A stretch of DNA of 64,000 bases from Siphonodentalium dalli (GCA_032622095.1 CP136061.1:169081107-169145106), one strand, 5' to 3'; counted from the stretch's first letter, positions 22,306 through 32,389 are shown. The notes: generated by a model not told the origin, from the sequence alone. Made by a program: numbers and translations.

Positions 22306-23680
22306 TTAACAATCAGCCGACTCGACATTGTCAACAACTTTTGGCGCAAACAGTTTCGAACATGCCTTCAACAGACCACTGGTGGAGATGCCGCCGTTTT
22401 CGTAGTTGCTCCACAAGCAGAATAGTTGCGCCTGGTTCTCCCGATACTGGAGTCTTTGGTACCTTTTCATCTTTTTTTCCCCAACCAACTTTACAGTCAT
22501 GTCTGTCGTTGCCGATTCATTCTTGAGCATTGGAACCAGGATATAGTACGGGACGTTTGTTGCCTTGTTTTTGTATTGGATGCGTCTGTGCCATCCCTCG
22601 GTATCGTTGTTCGTTCGGATGGAGCGCCCGTAGACGCACCACGATTCCATTGGTAGACATCGAGAGTCCAGCCACTGCGATTGCACATATTCGTATATCA
22701 ACGGCATGTTGCCGATTTTGGCTGTCAGGTGATCTCGCATCCTGGCAAATGCTGGTCGGATGTGTTCGGCTGGCAGAAGTGGCAAAGCAGAGTTGACGCA
22801 GGGACGAAAATCTGTTCCTTTCTGACGGCCAATTGTCGCAGACGCGCTGAAATCTCGATGCCGGTCACATTATCAGGTTGATGGTTATGGAGTTTTGGGC
22901 CTGCGGTGAAGACATCATCTTTCTCTGTGATGGTAGCTGGGCAGGCTCCAGTCTTTTGGCGATGAGAACACCACCAATGTGTCGCCTTGCTGGTCTGTCT
23001 TTTCACGGTAAAGCTGAATCCGTCACTGGACACTAGCTTTGGCTTGCCTCTTTTCGTTCCGTTGTCGATCCGTCTGAAAGTCTATGGTGAATCGTCGGTT
23101 TCCATCAGCTGTGTTTCTGGGAGCAGTATTGATGATTCATCGTGGTCGTGTGGCCGGTTGAAGGTTTCGTCGATGTCGAAGGTCGAATGGTCGATTCTGG
23201 TTGGAGGTGGAGTCGTCGTTGTCATTTCAATGTCGAAGTTTGCGATCGTTGGAGGTGGAGTCGTCGTTGTCATTTCAATGTCTTCTACCGTCTGCTCGAC
23301 TGTCGTGGTTTGGCTGCATGCGGTGCAGACCCAATCTATTGCCGTCGCTGTCTTTATGGCATATCGGTAAACTTCTAGACTAACGCCGGTGCTGCATGTA
23401 CGGTGCTGCCATCTGTGGCAACCTGGAAAGACAATTCAGTGTTATAACAAACTGGTATATAGATTTGTTTTTAATTATTTAGTTAAGTTGATGTTTAAAA
23501 TAAAAATGTATAATATATATATATTTTACAGATTGTTTTTAAATATTAAGTTAAGTTGATGTTCAAAATAAAATTGTATAATATATACGAGTACTAACCT
23601 TCACATTGAAGACCGTGTTGACGCGGACGAACCTCTCTGGAACAGTCTATACAATTAACGTCGGAGAGAAAGTCAGACAT
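22306..23680 (-). pseudogene. MULE transposase remnant: PHD-like finger, FLYWCH finger, transposase C-terminus; catalytic core lost
   Basis: Exon 1 (23,680-23,599) starts MSDFLSDVN and ends at a GTTAGT donor. Exon 2 begins at 23,422 after TTTCCAG. Across this join, CIDC, CEGC-H-C and WVCTAC give a PHD-like C4HC3 pattern. A Thr/Pro-rich linker (23,273-23,085) holds a duplicated MTTTTPPPT segment. An in-frame TAG lies at 23,082-23,084. In the same frame, 23,080-22,725 is a FLYWCH finger (SSDGFSFTVKR, HWWC, ACPATI, LHNHQPD). A frame change near 22,785 leads to the C-terminal transposase part (IYEYVQSQWLD, ESWCVYG, RTNNDTEGWH), ending at 22,306. The DDE catalytic region normally between FLYWCH and this part is absent. 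AATAAA-type signals on the minus strand near 22,229-22,240 could end the transcript. Confidence 0.8.
23423..23598 (-). other. Predicted intron in the MULE gene
   Basis: GTTAGT donor and TTTCCAG acceptor in minus-strand reading; 176 bp and very AT-rich, with a duplicated ~70-bp AT segment (around TTAAGTTGATGTT). Splicing keeps the frame and joins the two halves of the zinc-binding motif. Confidence 0.6.
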
Positions 23681-24030
23681 GATTGTGAGATGAATGATGA
23701 AATGATGGGGGATCTCATGTTACTTATAGGATTCCAACAAAAACAACTCACGAAAAGGTGTGATCAAGAAGCCAGGTGGTAATTAGTGGTAATCAGTAAG
23801 AGCTCACCTCTTGTTTATACAGCGTGATTAGTATTAACACTTGTTGTAAAAACATCTCATAAGATCTTTCCCGCAGTCAATCAGATGAATACTATTGTCA
23901 GCGTGATTGTTATTCACATTCGATGTAAGCAAATCTCATAAGATCTTTCGCCGCATTCCAGAACATGAATAATTATACATACATAATATAAATATATATA
24001 TAAAATACCGTGTTTTCCCCATTTCCAACA

Positions 24031-24172
24031 CATGGTACGAAACGACCAATTGATTTTCTACATGGTACGAAACGACCAAACAATGCGGTACGAAACGACC
24101 AAGAAATATGGTACGAAACGACCAGATGGTACGAAACGACCAAGTACGAAACGACCATGGTACGAAACGTCC
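24031..24172. repeat. Right terminal iterons of the MULE, core GGTACGAAACGACC x7
   Basis: Seven copies of the core (some lacking the leading G, the last with GTCC) are spaced from about 31 bp down to about 15 bp. The first copies keep the AATTGATTTTCTACATGG spacer of the left end; later ones have lost it. The unequal iteration of left (3) and right (7) ends is unusual. Confidence 0.9.
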
Positions 24173-24189
24173 TGTACCCGGTGGAGCCA

Positions 24190-24241
24190 ACTTGCAGCGC
24201 CACCTATAAAAAGCGCGGGAAAATAGCCGATGTAAACAAAC
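24190..24241 (+). promoter_or_regulatory. TATA-like and E2F-like motifs before a short ORF (possible promoter, downstream half)
   Basis: TATAAAAA at 24,205-24,212 and GCGCGGGAAAA (E2F-site spelling) at 24,213-24,223 precede an ATG at 24,242 in good context (AAACATGG). The TATA-to-ATG distance of 37 bp is too short for an ordinary leader, so one of the two is probably not used. Confidence 0.3.
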
Positions 24242-24313
24242 ATGGCTGCGGCGATTTCTTGCCCGGAGATCGGGAAGGCAAAATGTCGAGATATATTTTG
24301 CATTCTTCGTTGA
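24242..24313 (+). other. Short ORF of 23 codons plus stop after the promoter-like motifs
   Basis: It starts MAAAISCPEIG in a strong initiation context and stops at 24,311-24,313. It could be the beginning of a host first exon, an upstream ORF, or chance. No downstream exon can be tied to it. 24,314-24,640 holds nothing else recognised; a small inverted repeat around GCGTAG/CTACGC lies at 24,605-24,632. Confidence 0.2.
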
Positions 24314-24653
24314 CACACCTCAGATGGCCGTATATCTTATCAATAAAATACACAGGTACATGTTTAAACATATGCCCATCCATTTTTATGCCGTTTTCTT
24401 CGTTTTTCGGATCTAAAATGACACCGGCATTTTGACCTTTGACAGACTTTCGTCTGAAAATGCAGTCGATCCACAATCGTCATATTTAAGAGTTAAAATT
24501 GTATGAAATTAATAAAGTTATGTACCAAATTATTGGGGCAAAGCATGGATGAACACAATATATGCATTTACATGTAGTTTTTAACGGAGTTAGGCTTGGT
24601 AATCGCGTAGTGACCTCTGGTGAACTCTACGCAGGGGGGTCACAGTTGTCAAA

Positions 24654-24820
24654 ATGGCTGTAAACAATCTCGTAAACAATAACAACTCCACGTTTTGCGA
24701 TAGCGATTTCGAAAGTTCCGATGAATCAGATGATGAATTTAGTGACAGTTTTGAGGGGTTTTCTTCAAGCACTGATTCGCTGGATGAAAGTGATGACGAG
24801 TATTTATATGCCAGAACGTC
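24654..24820 (+). pseudogene. piggyBac-type transposase, N-terminal part (interrupted by an insertion)
   Basis: The ATG at 24,654 has a favourable context (TCAAAATGG). The encoded ~55 residues are dense in Ser, Asp and Glu (DSDFESSDESDDEFSDSF, then DSLDESDDEYLY), the acidic N-terminal region usual in piggyBac transposases. The open frame then runs into the terminal repeat of an inserted element at 24,821 and goes out of family. The interrupted codon (phase after second base at 24,820) resumes correctly at 28,084, showing that this segment and 28,084-29,668 were one gene. The combined length would be about 583 residues, normal for the family. Confidence 0.85.
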
Positions 24821-25469
24821 CGGTCCTACTAAACAACGAACACAAACGAACATAAACGAACACAGGTCTAAAAAGCGGAATAGAAGGGTGAAATTTGGTT
24901 TGTGGGTGCGCGGTGACGCGTTATGCAGTAGGTCCCTAGATTTGCGTAGGTCTCCGTAGGTCACTCAATTCGCGTAGGTCCCCGCAGTAATGCAATATAT
25001 AGTAGGTCTACATGATTTATTGACTGATAAAATGGATTTATACCACTAAATGATCATGTTAGATGTTACTTTGCAATTTGTTTTTTATAATTAATTTCCG
25101 AAATCTGATGGGTTTGTTTGCTTAGTGTGATTTCTGATCCGGAAAGTAAGAGGATTATCTTACTGGCTAATTAGAGGATTACTGGATATATTTTTGCATT
25201 GATTTAGGTCCCCGTAGTAATGGAAGGGTGCATGCCTAATATATTATCAATAAGTGAACATATTATATGATATTGCGTTGTTTAAAAAAAATTAAATATC
25301 TTAGATGAAAAAATAAAAATAAGAATTACCATCCAGTTAATTAAGTTATGTTAAGATTATTATTTTTTAAGTTAGGACAAGTGATCAGTAACTGAATGGT
25401 AAGTGTACACAGCCCAACTACACGGGTGACCATTAATCACATTGTTTGCGAGACTGGGTGTTTTCTTTG

Positions 25470-25565
25470 CGAAAAGGATCCGTCCTCTTTGAAGATTCAT
25501 TTCGGCAATGTTTGTTGTGAAAAGGATCTGTCCTCTTTGCATATTCATTTCGGCAATGTCTGTTG
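25470..25565. repeat. Two ~47-bp tandem copies inside element B
   Basis: CTGTCCTCTTTGCATATTCA and CCGTCCTCTTTGAAGATTCA versions are each followed by TTTCGGCAATGT and TTGTTGTG. Confidence 0.85.
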
Positions 25566-25678
25566 TTCTTTTTCAGCTATTTTATACATGTACATATATA
25601 TATGTTTTATACCATTGCTTGTGCTCCATTGTTTTGTGCTGTCATTTACATATTATGTTATAAACGTTTTGTTGCATG

Positions 25679-25901
25679 TTTTGAATTCAATAAACTATGA
25701 AAAATATATAATTCTCCTATCTAACGCACCCATGCCCAATCAGTTATCCTCCAATTAATATCTGTCCACGAAGCCAGTAAGATAATCCTGTTTTGAATTC
25801 AATAAACTATGAAAAATATCAAATTCTCCTATTTAACGCACCCATGCCCAATCAGTTATCCTCCAATTAATATCTGTCCACGAAGCCAGTAAGATAATCC
25901 T
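25679..25901. repeat. 112-bp tandem duplication inside element B
   Basis: TTTTGAATTCAATAAACTAT starts copies at 25,679 and 25,791, and both continue through CCACGAAGCCAGTAAGATAA with only a few differences. The second copy merges into the right inverted arm. Confidence 0.92.
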
Positions 25902-26185
25902 CTTACTTTCCGGATCAGAAATCACGTAATTTTAGTTAGGCTTCATGATCCTCTAAGTATCACTAAGCAAACAAACCCATCAGATTTCGGAAATTAATTA
26001 TAAAAAACAAATTGCAAAGTAACATCTAACATGATCATTTAGTGGTATAAATCCATTTTATCAGTCAATAAATCATGTAGACCTACTATATATTGCATTA
26101 CTGCGGGGACCTACGCGAATTGAGTGACCTACGGAGACCTACGCAAATCTAGGGACCTACTGCATAACGCAGTACCCTGGGTGCG

Positions 26186-27779
26186 TGTGGGTCCAATATA
26201 TGTGTATGTGGTGTTATTTCCAACTTTGATGACTTATTTTTCGAGTTATAAGCATTATTTGAATGCAAAGCTACTAAACAACGAACACAAACGAACATGA
26301 GATTAGCCGTATGGCAAAGGTGTTAATAAAGGTGTTAATTAACTACCGCCTTCTCTATGGCTTATACTCTGTCTCTTTGTCACTGAGTTGTTTTGACTTA
26401 GTTAGTTTGTCTTATTATTACTTCGTTTAACTTCCCTGGCATCACACTGCTCTTTCAGTAGAACTTCAGGTACTAGAATCAAAGTTTGTTTTACGGTATA
26501 CAATCGAATATTTATATATTATTTTACAACTCAGCCCCGGCGGAACGATGGGCAGAGTTTGTTCTCCTTGAAATCAGTGCATGGATGAAAATGGCTCCAG
26601 CAAAATGTTGCATTATTTAAATCATTAAAATCAAGTAATGCACTTATTTGATATGAATCCAAGAAGTCTATATGTTATTTTATCACATGATTAGCACTAT
26701 TTTCCTATGTAATATTCGAGCGTAATAGACACGTGTAATATCGTTGCGTGCAATGACGTCACGCTGCTCTTTGGGACAAAGTTCTCTGTCTGTTAATTAT
26801 TGTTGTTTTCGATAAAAATTTAAGCGATTATATGATCATGTGATAAAAAGTATCTCAAACTCGTTCTATTTTATACGTAATTTATCAACCTCGTCCACTA
26901 AATTCTATTTGAGCCTCGGTAAACCACGGCTCAAATCGAATTTAGTGAACTCGGTTGATAAATTCCGTATAAAATAGAAACTCATGTGAGATCTTCTATT
27001 TATATTTGCATACTATATGCTAACTTTCTGTCGTTTATTGGTGAAGGTCTTGGTTTTTGATGCCTTCACTCTTTCCTTTTTTTGGTCCAGGTTTTTTTGC
27101 GAGAGCGGTAGCTAGTTTTGGGTATAGTTAATTGTCGTCAGTTGAAGTTTGGAATTTGGAATTGTCACTCACAAAATTAAGAAGTCTTCGCATTAGTCTG
27201 TTTATGCGATATTTCTTATTTGTATACGGACAAAGTCTGTCTACATTTAACTTTTTGTGTCGGTTGTTGACCGTTGGAAATATTTTCACAGCATATACCC
27301 ACTGCCAAGGACTCCCGCACCTTTAATGCTTTCATAATTGTTATTTGTCCAACATTTCGGAATTGTTGAATTTTTTTTTCTAGCATTGAAAACTTTCGTC
27401 TTTAGTCTTTCCATAAATGTAAGGTATCGTCTGTTGTCACATATATTTGTCAATTATGTCTGTCTGTATTTCGTCATAAATGATTTTGTTTTCTATTGTT
27501 ACCAAGCCGCTCTCGCTATTGAATACTTTTCCATCTTATTGACAGTTTGATCACTGTCTGTTTTACTTAAATTACGATGCGTGTATCAGGAAAGCAAGCA
27601 GAAATAGCATTTACCAGAGTGATCTCCGAGACTGAGAAAAAATATATAGTCATCTCAGAGACTGACAACAATGACTCACTCACATTCACTCAAATGTTTT
27701 GTTAGCTATGCATTAAAACGCCGACCTATGATGTTTCCCCGTGTTTTTATTGCCATCAGTGATAAAATTGACAATCATC
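26186..27779. other. Element A left-arm continuation and internal DNA without genes
   Basis: 26,186-26,400 is the reverse complement of 27,780-27,985, including an internal copy of CTACTAAACAACGAACACAA. 26,400-27,780 is AT-rich, T-biased from 27,000 on, and has only short open frames without family features. Confidence 0.6.
26866..26977. repeat. Palindrome, ~50-bp arms with ~12-bp loop
   Basis: CTATTTTATACGTAATTTAT pairs with ATAAATTCCGTATAAAATAG; the arms continue to GAGCC/GGCTC around the loop TCGGTAAACCAC, with about four mismatches. Confidence 0.9.
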
Positions 27780-28083
27780 TTGCAGTAAAAACAAGGAGAC
27801 AGAGTAAGCCGTAGTTAATTAACACCTGCATGCATGGTAGCCTCTGCACTGCCGCTAATCTTATGTTCGTTTGTGTTCGTTGTTTAGTAGTTTTGTATTC
27901 AAATAATGCTAATAACTCAAAAAATAAATCATCAAAGTTGGAAATAACACCACATACACATAGAATGGACACACGCGCACACACAAACCAAATTTCACCC
28001 TTCTACTCCGCTTTTTGGACCTGTGTTCGTTTATGTTCGTCTGTGTTCGTTTGTGTTCGTTGTTTAGTAGGACCCAGAACGTC

Positions 28084-29668
28084 AGAACTTTTTGATGAAA
28101 ATAAATGGGTGAAAATTGACAATTTGCAGAATGACAAGGTGGATGACAAATTTTCATTTCTTCCCAAGTCTACGGGGAGTAAAGACATTCCAATAACATG
28201 TTCCAGTCCTGTTGATATTGTACTCCTCCTGTTTGGGCTTGAGTACTTGAAAAGTATAGTATCAGCTACAAATACCTATGGGGATCAGAAGGCTGTTCTG
28301 AAAGCAACAAAACCAAACTCTAGATTCAGAAAATGGTATCACACCACAATAGATGAGATAAAGGCATTTCTAGGTTTAATATTGAACATGGGCCTGATAA
28401 GAAAGAGCTCACTGAAGGATTATTGGTCCACAGATGAAACGCAACATACACCATGGTTTTCTCTTATTTTCACAAGGGATCGTTTCTTTCTTTTGTTATC
28501 AGTTTTCCATCTGCCTGAGATGGATGCTAGTGGAAAGATGAGGAAAATAAAGGGATTGGTTGAACATTTCAACAACCAATTCAGTAAATTCTACACCCCT
28601 GAACGTGAAATTTCCATTGACGAGAGTCTTATCGGGTTTCAAGGCAGAGCACCATGCATTCAATATATGCCAAATAAACACCATCATCGATTCGGGATAA
28701 AGTTGTGGAACATGTGCGAAAGTAAATCAGGCTACACTCTATGTTCAGAACCATATAGCGGTAAGCGTGATGATGATTCAGATCCCGATCCAGATTCTGA
28801 GCTCGGGACAACTTTCGGAGTCTGCAAACGTCTCATTTCCAAACTGGTGTATAAGGGGTATCATCTGTTTGTGGACAACTTTTTTACCAGCATTCCCCTT
28901 GCCGAATACTTGTACCGTGCCAAGACCTACCTAACGGGTACGATGAGGAAGAACAGAAAGGGCCTTCCCCAATCAATAAAGTTGACACAACCAAAGGGTT
29001 CTATCGTAGCTGCACGGCAAGGGCCATTCCTTGCAGTGAATTTCCATGACAAGAAACCAGTGTTCTTGCTCTCAACTAAGGAGCGAGCATGTCCAGTTGA
29101 CTATATATCCAACAGACTGAGAACACATGAAAATATTCCAGAACTGGTCACACAGTATAATAAGTATATGGGTGGTATTGACCTTGCAGATATGAGACTG
29201 TATATGTTTCTTGATGAACGAAAAACTCTAAAGTGGACAAAGAAAGTTTTCTTTTTCTTGTTTGGCCGCCTTCTGCTAAATGCTTTTATAATTTTCAATG
29301 ATGCTGCACTGACAAGTCATGCCTATGTTTTTTTCAAAGAAAATAACTCAACTAAACTTCCAGACAGAAAACAATTCATTATCATGTGTATAAAGGGTCT
29401 GGTTGGTAACTTTCGCATGGAACGGAAAAGGGTAGGGCGGCCGCTGGTACTGTCGGAGTCTCGGCTTTTGAATACAGCAGACCATCTTAGCGCAACCAGG
29501 TTGCCGGTTGGGAAAAAACGTAACTGTGTTGTATGTACCAATTTGAAGGATGGCAAACGAGTGAGAACGGCATACCAATGTGGTAAATGTGATGTTGGCT
29601 TGTGTCCAGGCTCCTGTTGGAAGTCATACCATACAAAGAAAGTCTACAAGCATCCTGTTTCCATTTAG
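28084..29668 (+). CDS. piggyBac-type transposase (DDD catalytic domain and C-terminal zinc finger), 3' part of an interrupted gene
   Basis: This is a cut-and-paste transposase acting in the nucleus at TTAA sites. The open frame can be read from 27,830, but codons before 28,084 come from the inserted element's terminal repeat, not the transposase. All three catalytic aspartates are present: the Asp of EISIDESLIGF at 28,619, of LFVDNFFTS at 28,874, and of GGIDLADM at 29,180, spaced like the D-D-D triad of piggyBac. A cysteine-rich finger (CVVC, QCGKC, LCPGSCW, H) closes the protein. No stop or frameshift lies in this part. TTAA-flanked element ends were not located on either side. It resembles the PGBD4-like branch. 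Confidence 0.9.
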
Positions 29669-31919
29669 ACTTCCTTTGTACTGTCATGTGAATGATATGT
29701 TCTTCATATTGAAACATTAGTAATATATACTTTGAATTATATATTATATTTAGAAAATTTAATATGAAAATGAAAAGTTACTTCTTGTGATAACAATGCC
29801 TTCTTTCGAGGCAATTTTTTTACAGTACGTTATAGTGTCAGATAGGATCAATTTTGTTAGTTATCTCATATATGATAGACATCATGTATTTATCGACATA
29901 CAATGTACTTCCTCTCATGTATGGTACAACAAAATAGATGTTATAATGTCAAGAATAATTGCCAGTAAGCTATAACTATAGAATAATTTTGAAGCTATGG
30001 TTTTTATTGAAAATTCAGAAGTAATCATAATAATTCTGACACTTACGTAGTACCTAGAGTCCTAGACAAATGTGAAAGACTGGGTAGCTTTTGGGCAAAC
30101 AATGAGTTGAGTGATAATATCCTAGGACAATTATTACAAGAAACATTCACAAATACAGTGGTTGGACAATTTTAAAGTTTCTGTTTTGTTTGACAATCGT
30201 TTTCTGAATTTCATATCAATAGTTTGAAGTTTTTATCATAAAATAATGGAAATATTTGTTATGAACAGCATTACCTGCTCATGTTGTGTAAGAATTAAGA
30301 TGTCAGTAAAGAATTGTTCATATTTCATGTCTGCTGTTTTCATCACGTGGCTTCATGTATTGCATGAATATACTCTGGATATAACAGAAATGGTACATGT
30401 ACACTCAATCAAATCCAGGTATAACAAGGAAGGGGAAATGAGACCTGCAAGGGGAAATGAGACCTGCAAGTGAATTCACAAACAAAAGTACAAATAATAG
30501 CACAATATTGACATCCATGTTTTGCACCAATATCTATACACTTTCAGAATTTATCTGATGGTATTTGTGGGGGTGGGACATGATCAATAGATCAACTGTA
30601 AAGAGTTAGAATGACTAGTTACAATAATAGTGCAATAATTGCAATTGCTACATTGTATGACACCATCAATGAAATTGGAATAATATTGGCCAGTGTTACA
30701 TATTCATATTAGACAAGCATTGACTGATTTACACTATAAAATATAGTTCTGATGTACATGCATATTCTGTTGAAGTAATTGTTTTGTATAGTTTCTCCAC
30801 AACTGCTTAGTTGAATATGGTACCTTAGAACACCCGCAACGACCTAGACATGATAATAAGCAGTTATATGCTCAGAACCATAATGCTAGAAGTGATTACA
30901 TTTTCAATCATTACAAACGTATTATATAATTATACATGTACAATGTATACATATATATTGCACCCTTCTAGCACAAAACTATACTCTAAACTTAGTTTTT
31001 GTAGAGTGTATTTGACAAATCAAATCTATATGTAAATCATTCACATATTCTACAATGTTGATTCAGTGCTTGTCCAATGTTTGATATATTGCATTGTTTC
31101 AGATGACCTTGACTAAACTATAAAAGCCACTAGCCCCCACCCCGGCTTCTTGCGACATTTTACATGTACAATTATTGTGCAACAATATTATTGTTAAAAT
31201 GTTACTAAGCCTTATAAACCGCACTGCATACAAAGTATATTTCAGAAATTTCAGCTAGTTACAATAAATTTTAATTCAGGAACGGACAATATTCTATGTA
31301 AATATATTGTCAGTTTCAAATGGCATGAAAGGGGACTTTACTAAATACACCCACCAAAGTTTGTACCAGGTTCAAGATATTTTATCAAAATCATATTCTC
31401 TAAAGGAATGAGATTAGGCAGCTACTTCTATAATTAAGCTGACTTTTAAAAAATTAGTAAAATTGCTTATTTATGGAGAAAACATATATTTTTCAGCTTT
31501 TGACCTTCACACGACCTTGACAGGTTGTAACCTTTGACAATGGAAAAGTGTACTCTTTTAATTTTAGGCTCTATCCATACTAGTAGGCAATCACATATTG
31601 GTATCAAAAGTAAGCATATTACTTAGAGATATATGTACATGTAAATGGGTTATGAGAAATTTGACCATCAGTGGAAATTTCTAAAAAAATAAATATTTCC
31701 TGGATATCATCAATGCTCGATGACTCGATAACAGTCCATGATAATATCACAGCTAATGGACAATGTATGGAAATTTCAACAGAAATAGGCTATACATGAA
31801 CATCCTGATGATGATATGTTATAATTCCTGGTCTTAAAAGTTGTATATTTTCTTTTTGTTGGTGTTTGAAGCTGTTTTTTCCTCCAAAGTAACAGATTTC
31901 CTACTATCCGATATCCATT
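29669..31919. other. AT-rich intergenic DNA, no gene recognised
   Basis: Only short open frames without domain features occur. A 19-bp tandem duplication of AGGGGAAATGAGACCTGCA lies at 30,431-30,469. A short GACCTT-rich stretch lies at 31,499-31,545. Confidence 0.5.
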
Positions 31920-31947
31920 TGACCTTCGTTTGACCTTCAAATGACCT
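31920..31947. promoter_or_regulatory. Three TGACCT half-sites in direct repeat with 5-bp spacers (DR5-like)
   Basis: TGACCT occurs at 31,920-31,925, 31,931-31,936 and 31,942-31,947, each separated by five bases. AGGTCA-type DR5 pairs are the classic retinoic-acid-receptor/RXR site. No gene is adjacent and TGACCTT is common in invertebrate repeats, so function is doubtful. Confidence 0.3.
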
Positions 31948-32389
31948 TGAAGATTTTGGCAACCCCCAATCATAACTAGCCAAGTACCAATACTATACAT
32001 TTATATATACCATTTGGGTATAATTATCATAAATGTTCATCTTTGTTTCTTTGAGTAAAATGGCAGCAAATTTCTTGTTAAAAGTAACCATTTTAGAAAT
32101 AAATACCAATTTCCTGAGCATACCTGCTGAAAATACTTAGCACTGTACCAGTTAATACCCTAAATTATCTGCTTGTTAGAGAGTTTGTATATAAATGACC
32201 TATGGCTTATGATAACAAACTCCCAAGGCCAAGTGTGAATGATGAATCTGACAGTTAGGCCAGTAGAATTAAATACCTATTTTCTCAGGCAATTACATAT
32301 GGGAAACTGGATGAGAAAGAAGTAGGTATATTTCTTAGCTTACCTGGGATGAAGAATTGAGACATATTTTGTGTGGATGGTCCCTTGGT
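31948..32389. other. AT-rich spacer, nothing recognised
   Basis: No open frame of note and no repeat copy elsewhere in the window. Confidence 0.4.

Larger units (their letters stand above)
22079..24189 (-). mobile_element. Mutator-like (MULE) DNA transposon, internally deleted
   Basis: Inverted clusters of TTGGTCGTTTCGTACCATG and its complement lie at both ends, a MULE-type transposase gene lies inside, and GGTGGAGCCA repeats directly at both borders (22,079-22,088 and 24,180-24,189), close to the 9-bp target duplication typical of Mutator elements. Left and right termini are not symmetrical base by base, so exact ends are approximate. The catalytic core is missing, so the element is non-autonomous. 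Confidence 0.8.
24911..26177. mobile_element. Element B: foldback-type element nested in the left TIR of element A
   Basis: Near-identical inverted arms lie at 24,911-25,170 and 25,881-26,177 (GCGTTATGCAGTAGGTCC and complement near the tips; the right arm has about 35 extra bases). TGGGTGCG is duplicated at 24,903-24,910 and 26,178-26,185. The 8-bp duplication suggests hAT-type mobilisation (inference). The uninterrupted right TIR of element A shows the empty site. No coding capacity is seen. Confidence 0.88.
24821..28073. mobile_element. Element A: long-TIR non-autonomous DNA transposon inserted in the piggyBac gene
   Basis: The termini are GGTCCTACTAAACAACGAAC and its reverse complement. 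CAGAACGTC is duplicated at 24,812-24,820 and 28,075-28,083. The TIRs are about 300 bp: the left arm is 24,821-24,910 continued at 26,186-26,400 (split by element B), and the right arm is about 27,780-28,073. Long TIRs with a 9-bp target duplication fit a Mutator-like mobilisation, but no transposase or clear ORF is found in the middle (26,400-27,780). Confidence 0.85.

Noticed and set aside
22293-23383. Plus-strand open frames of 60-127 codons
   Set aside because: They lie antisense to the MULE gene, whose zinc-finger and transposase motifs on the minus strand are clear.
23936-24476. Minus-strand open frames of 76-126 codons and a 141-codon plus-strand frame
   Set aside because: They cross the MULE terminal iterons (repeated VVSYH or YETT peptides) or overlap the promoter-like region without domain features.
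27132-27550. Two hydrophobic 64-70 codon plus-strand frames suggesting small membrane proteins
   Set aside because: The region is T-rich, which gives Phe/Leu/Val codons by composition; it lies in the non-coding core of element A with no initiation context or homology cue.
27830-28083. N-terminal ~85 residues of the 612-codon piggyBac frame as a genuine domain
   Set aside because: They are translated from the terminal inverted repeat of the inserted element A; the true N-terminus is at 24,654-24,820.
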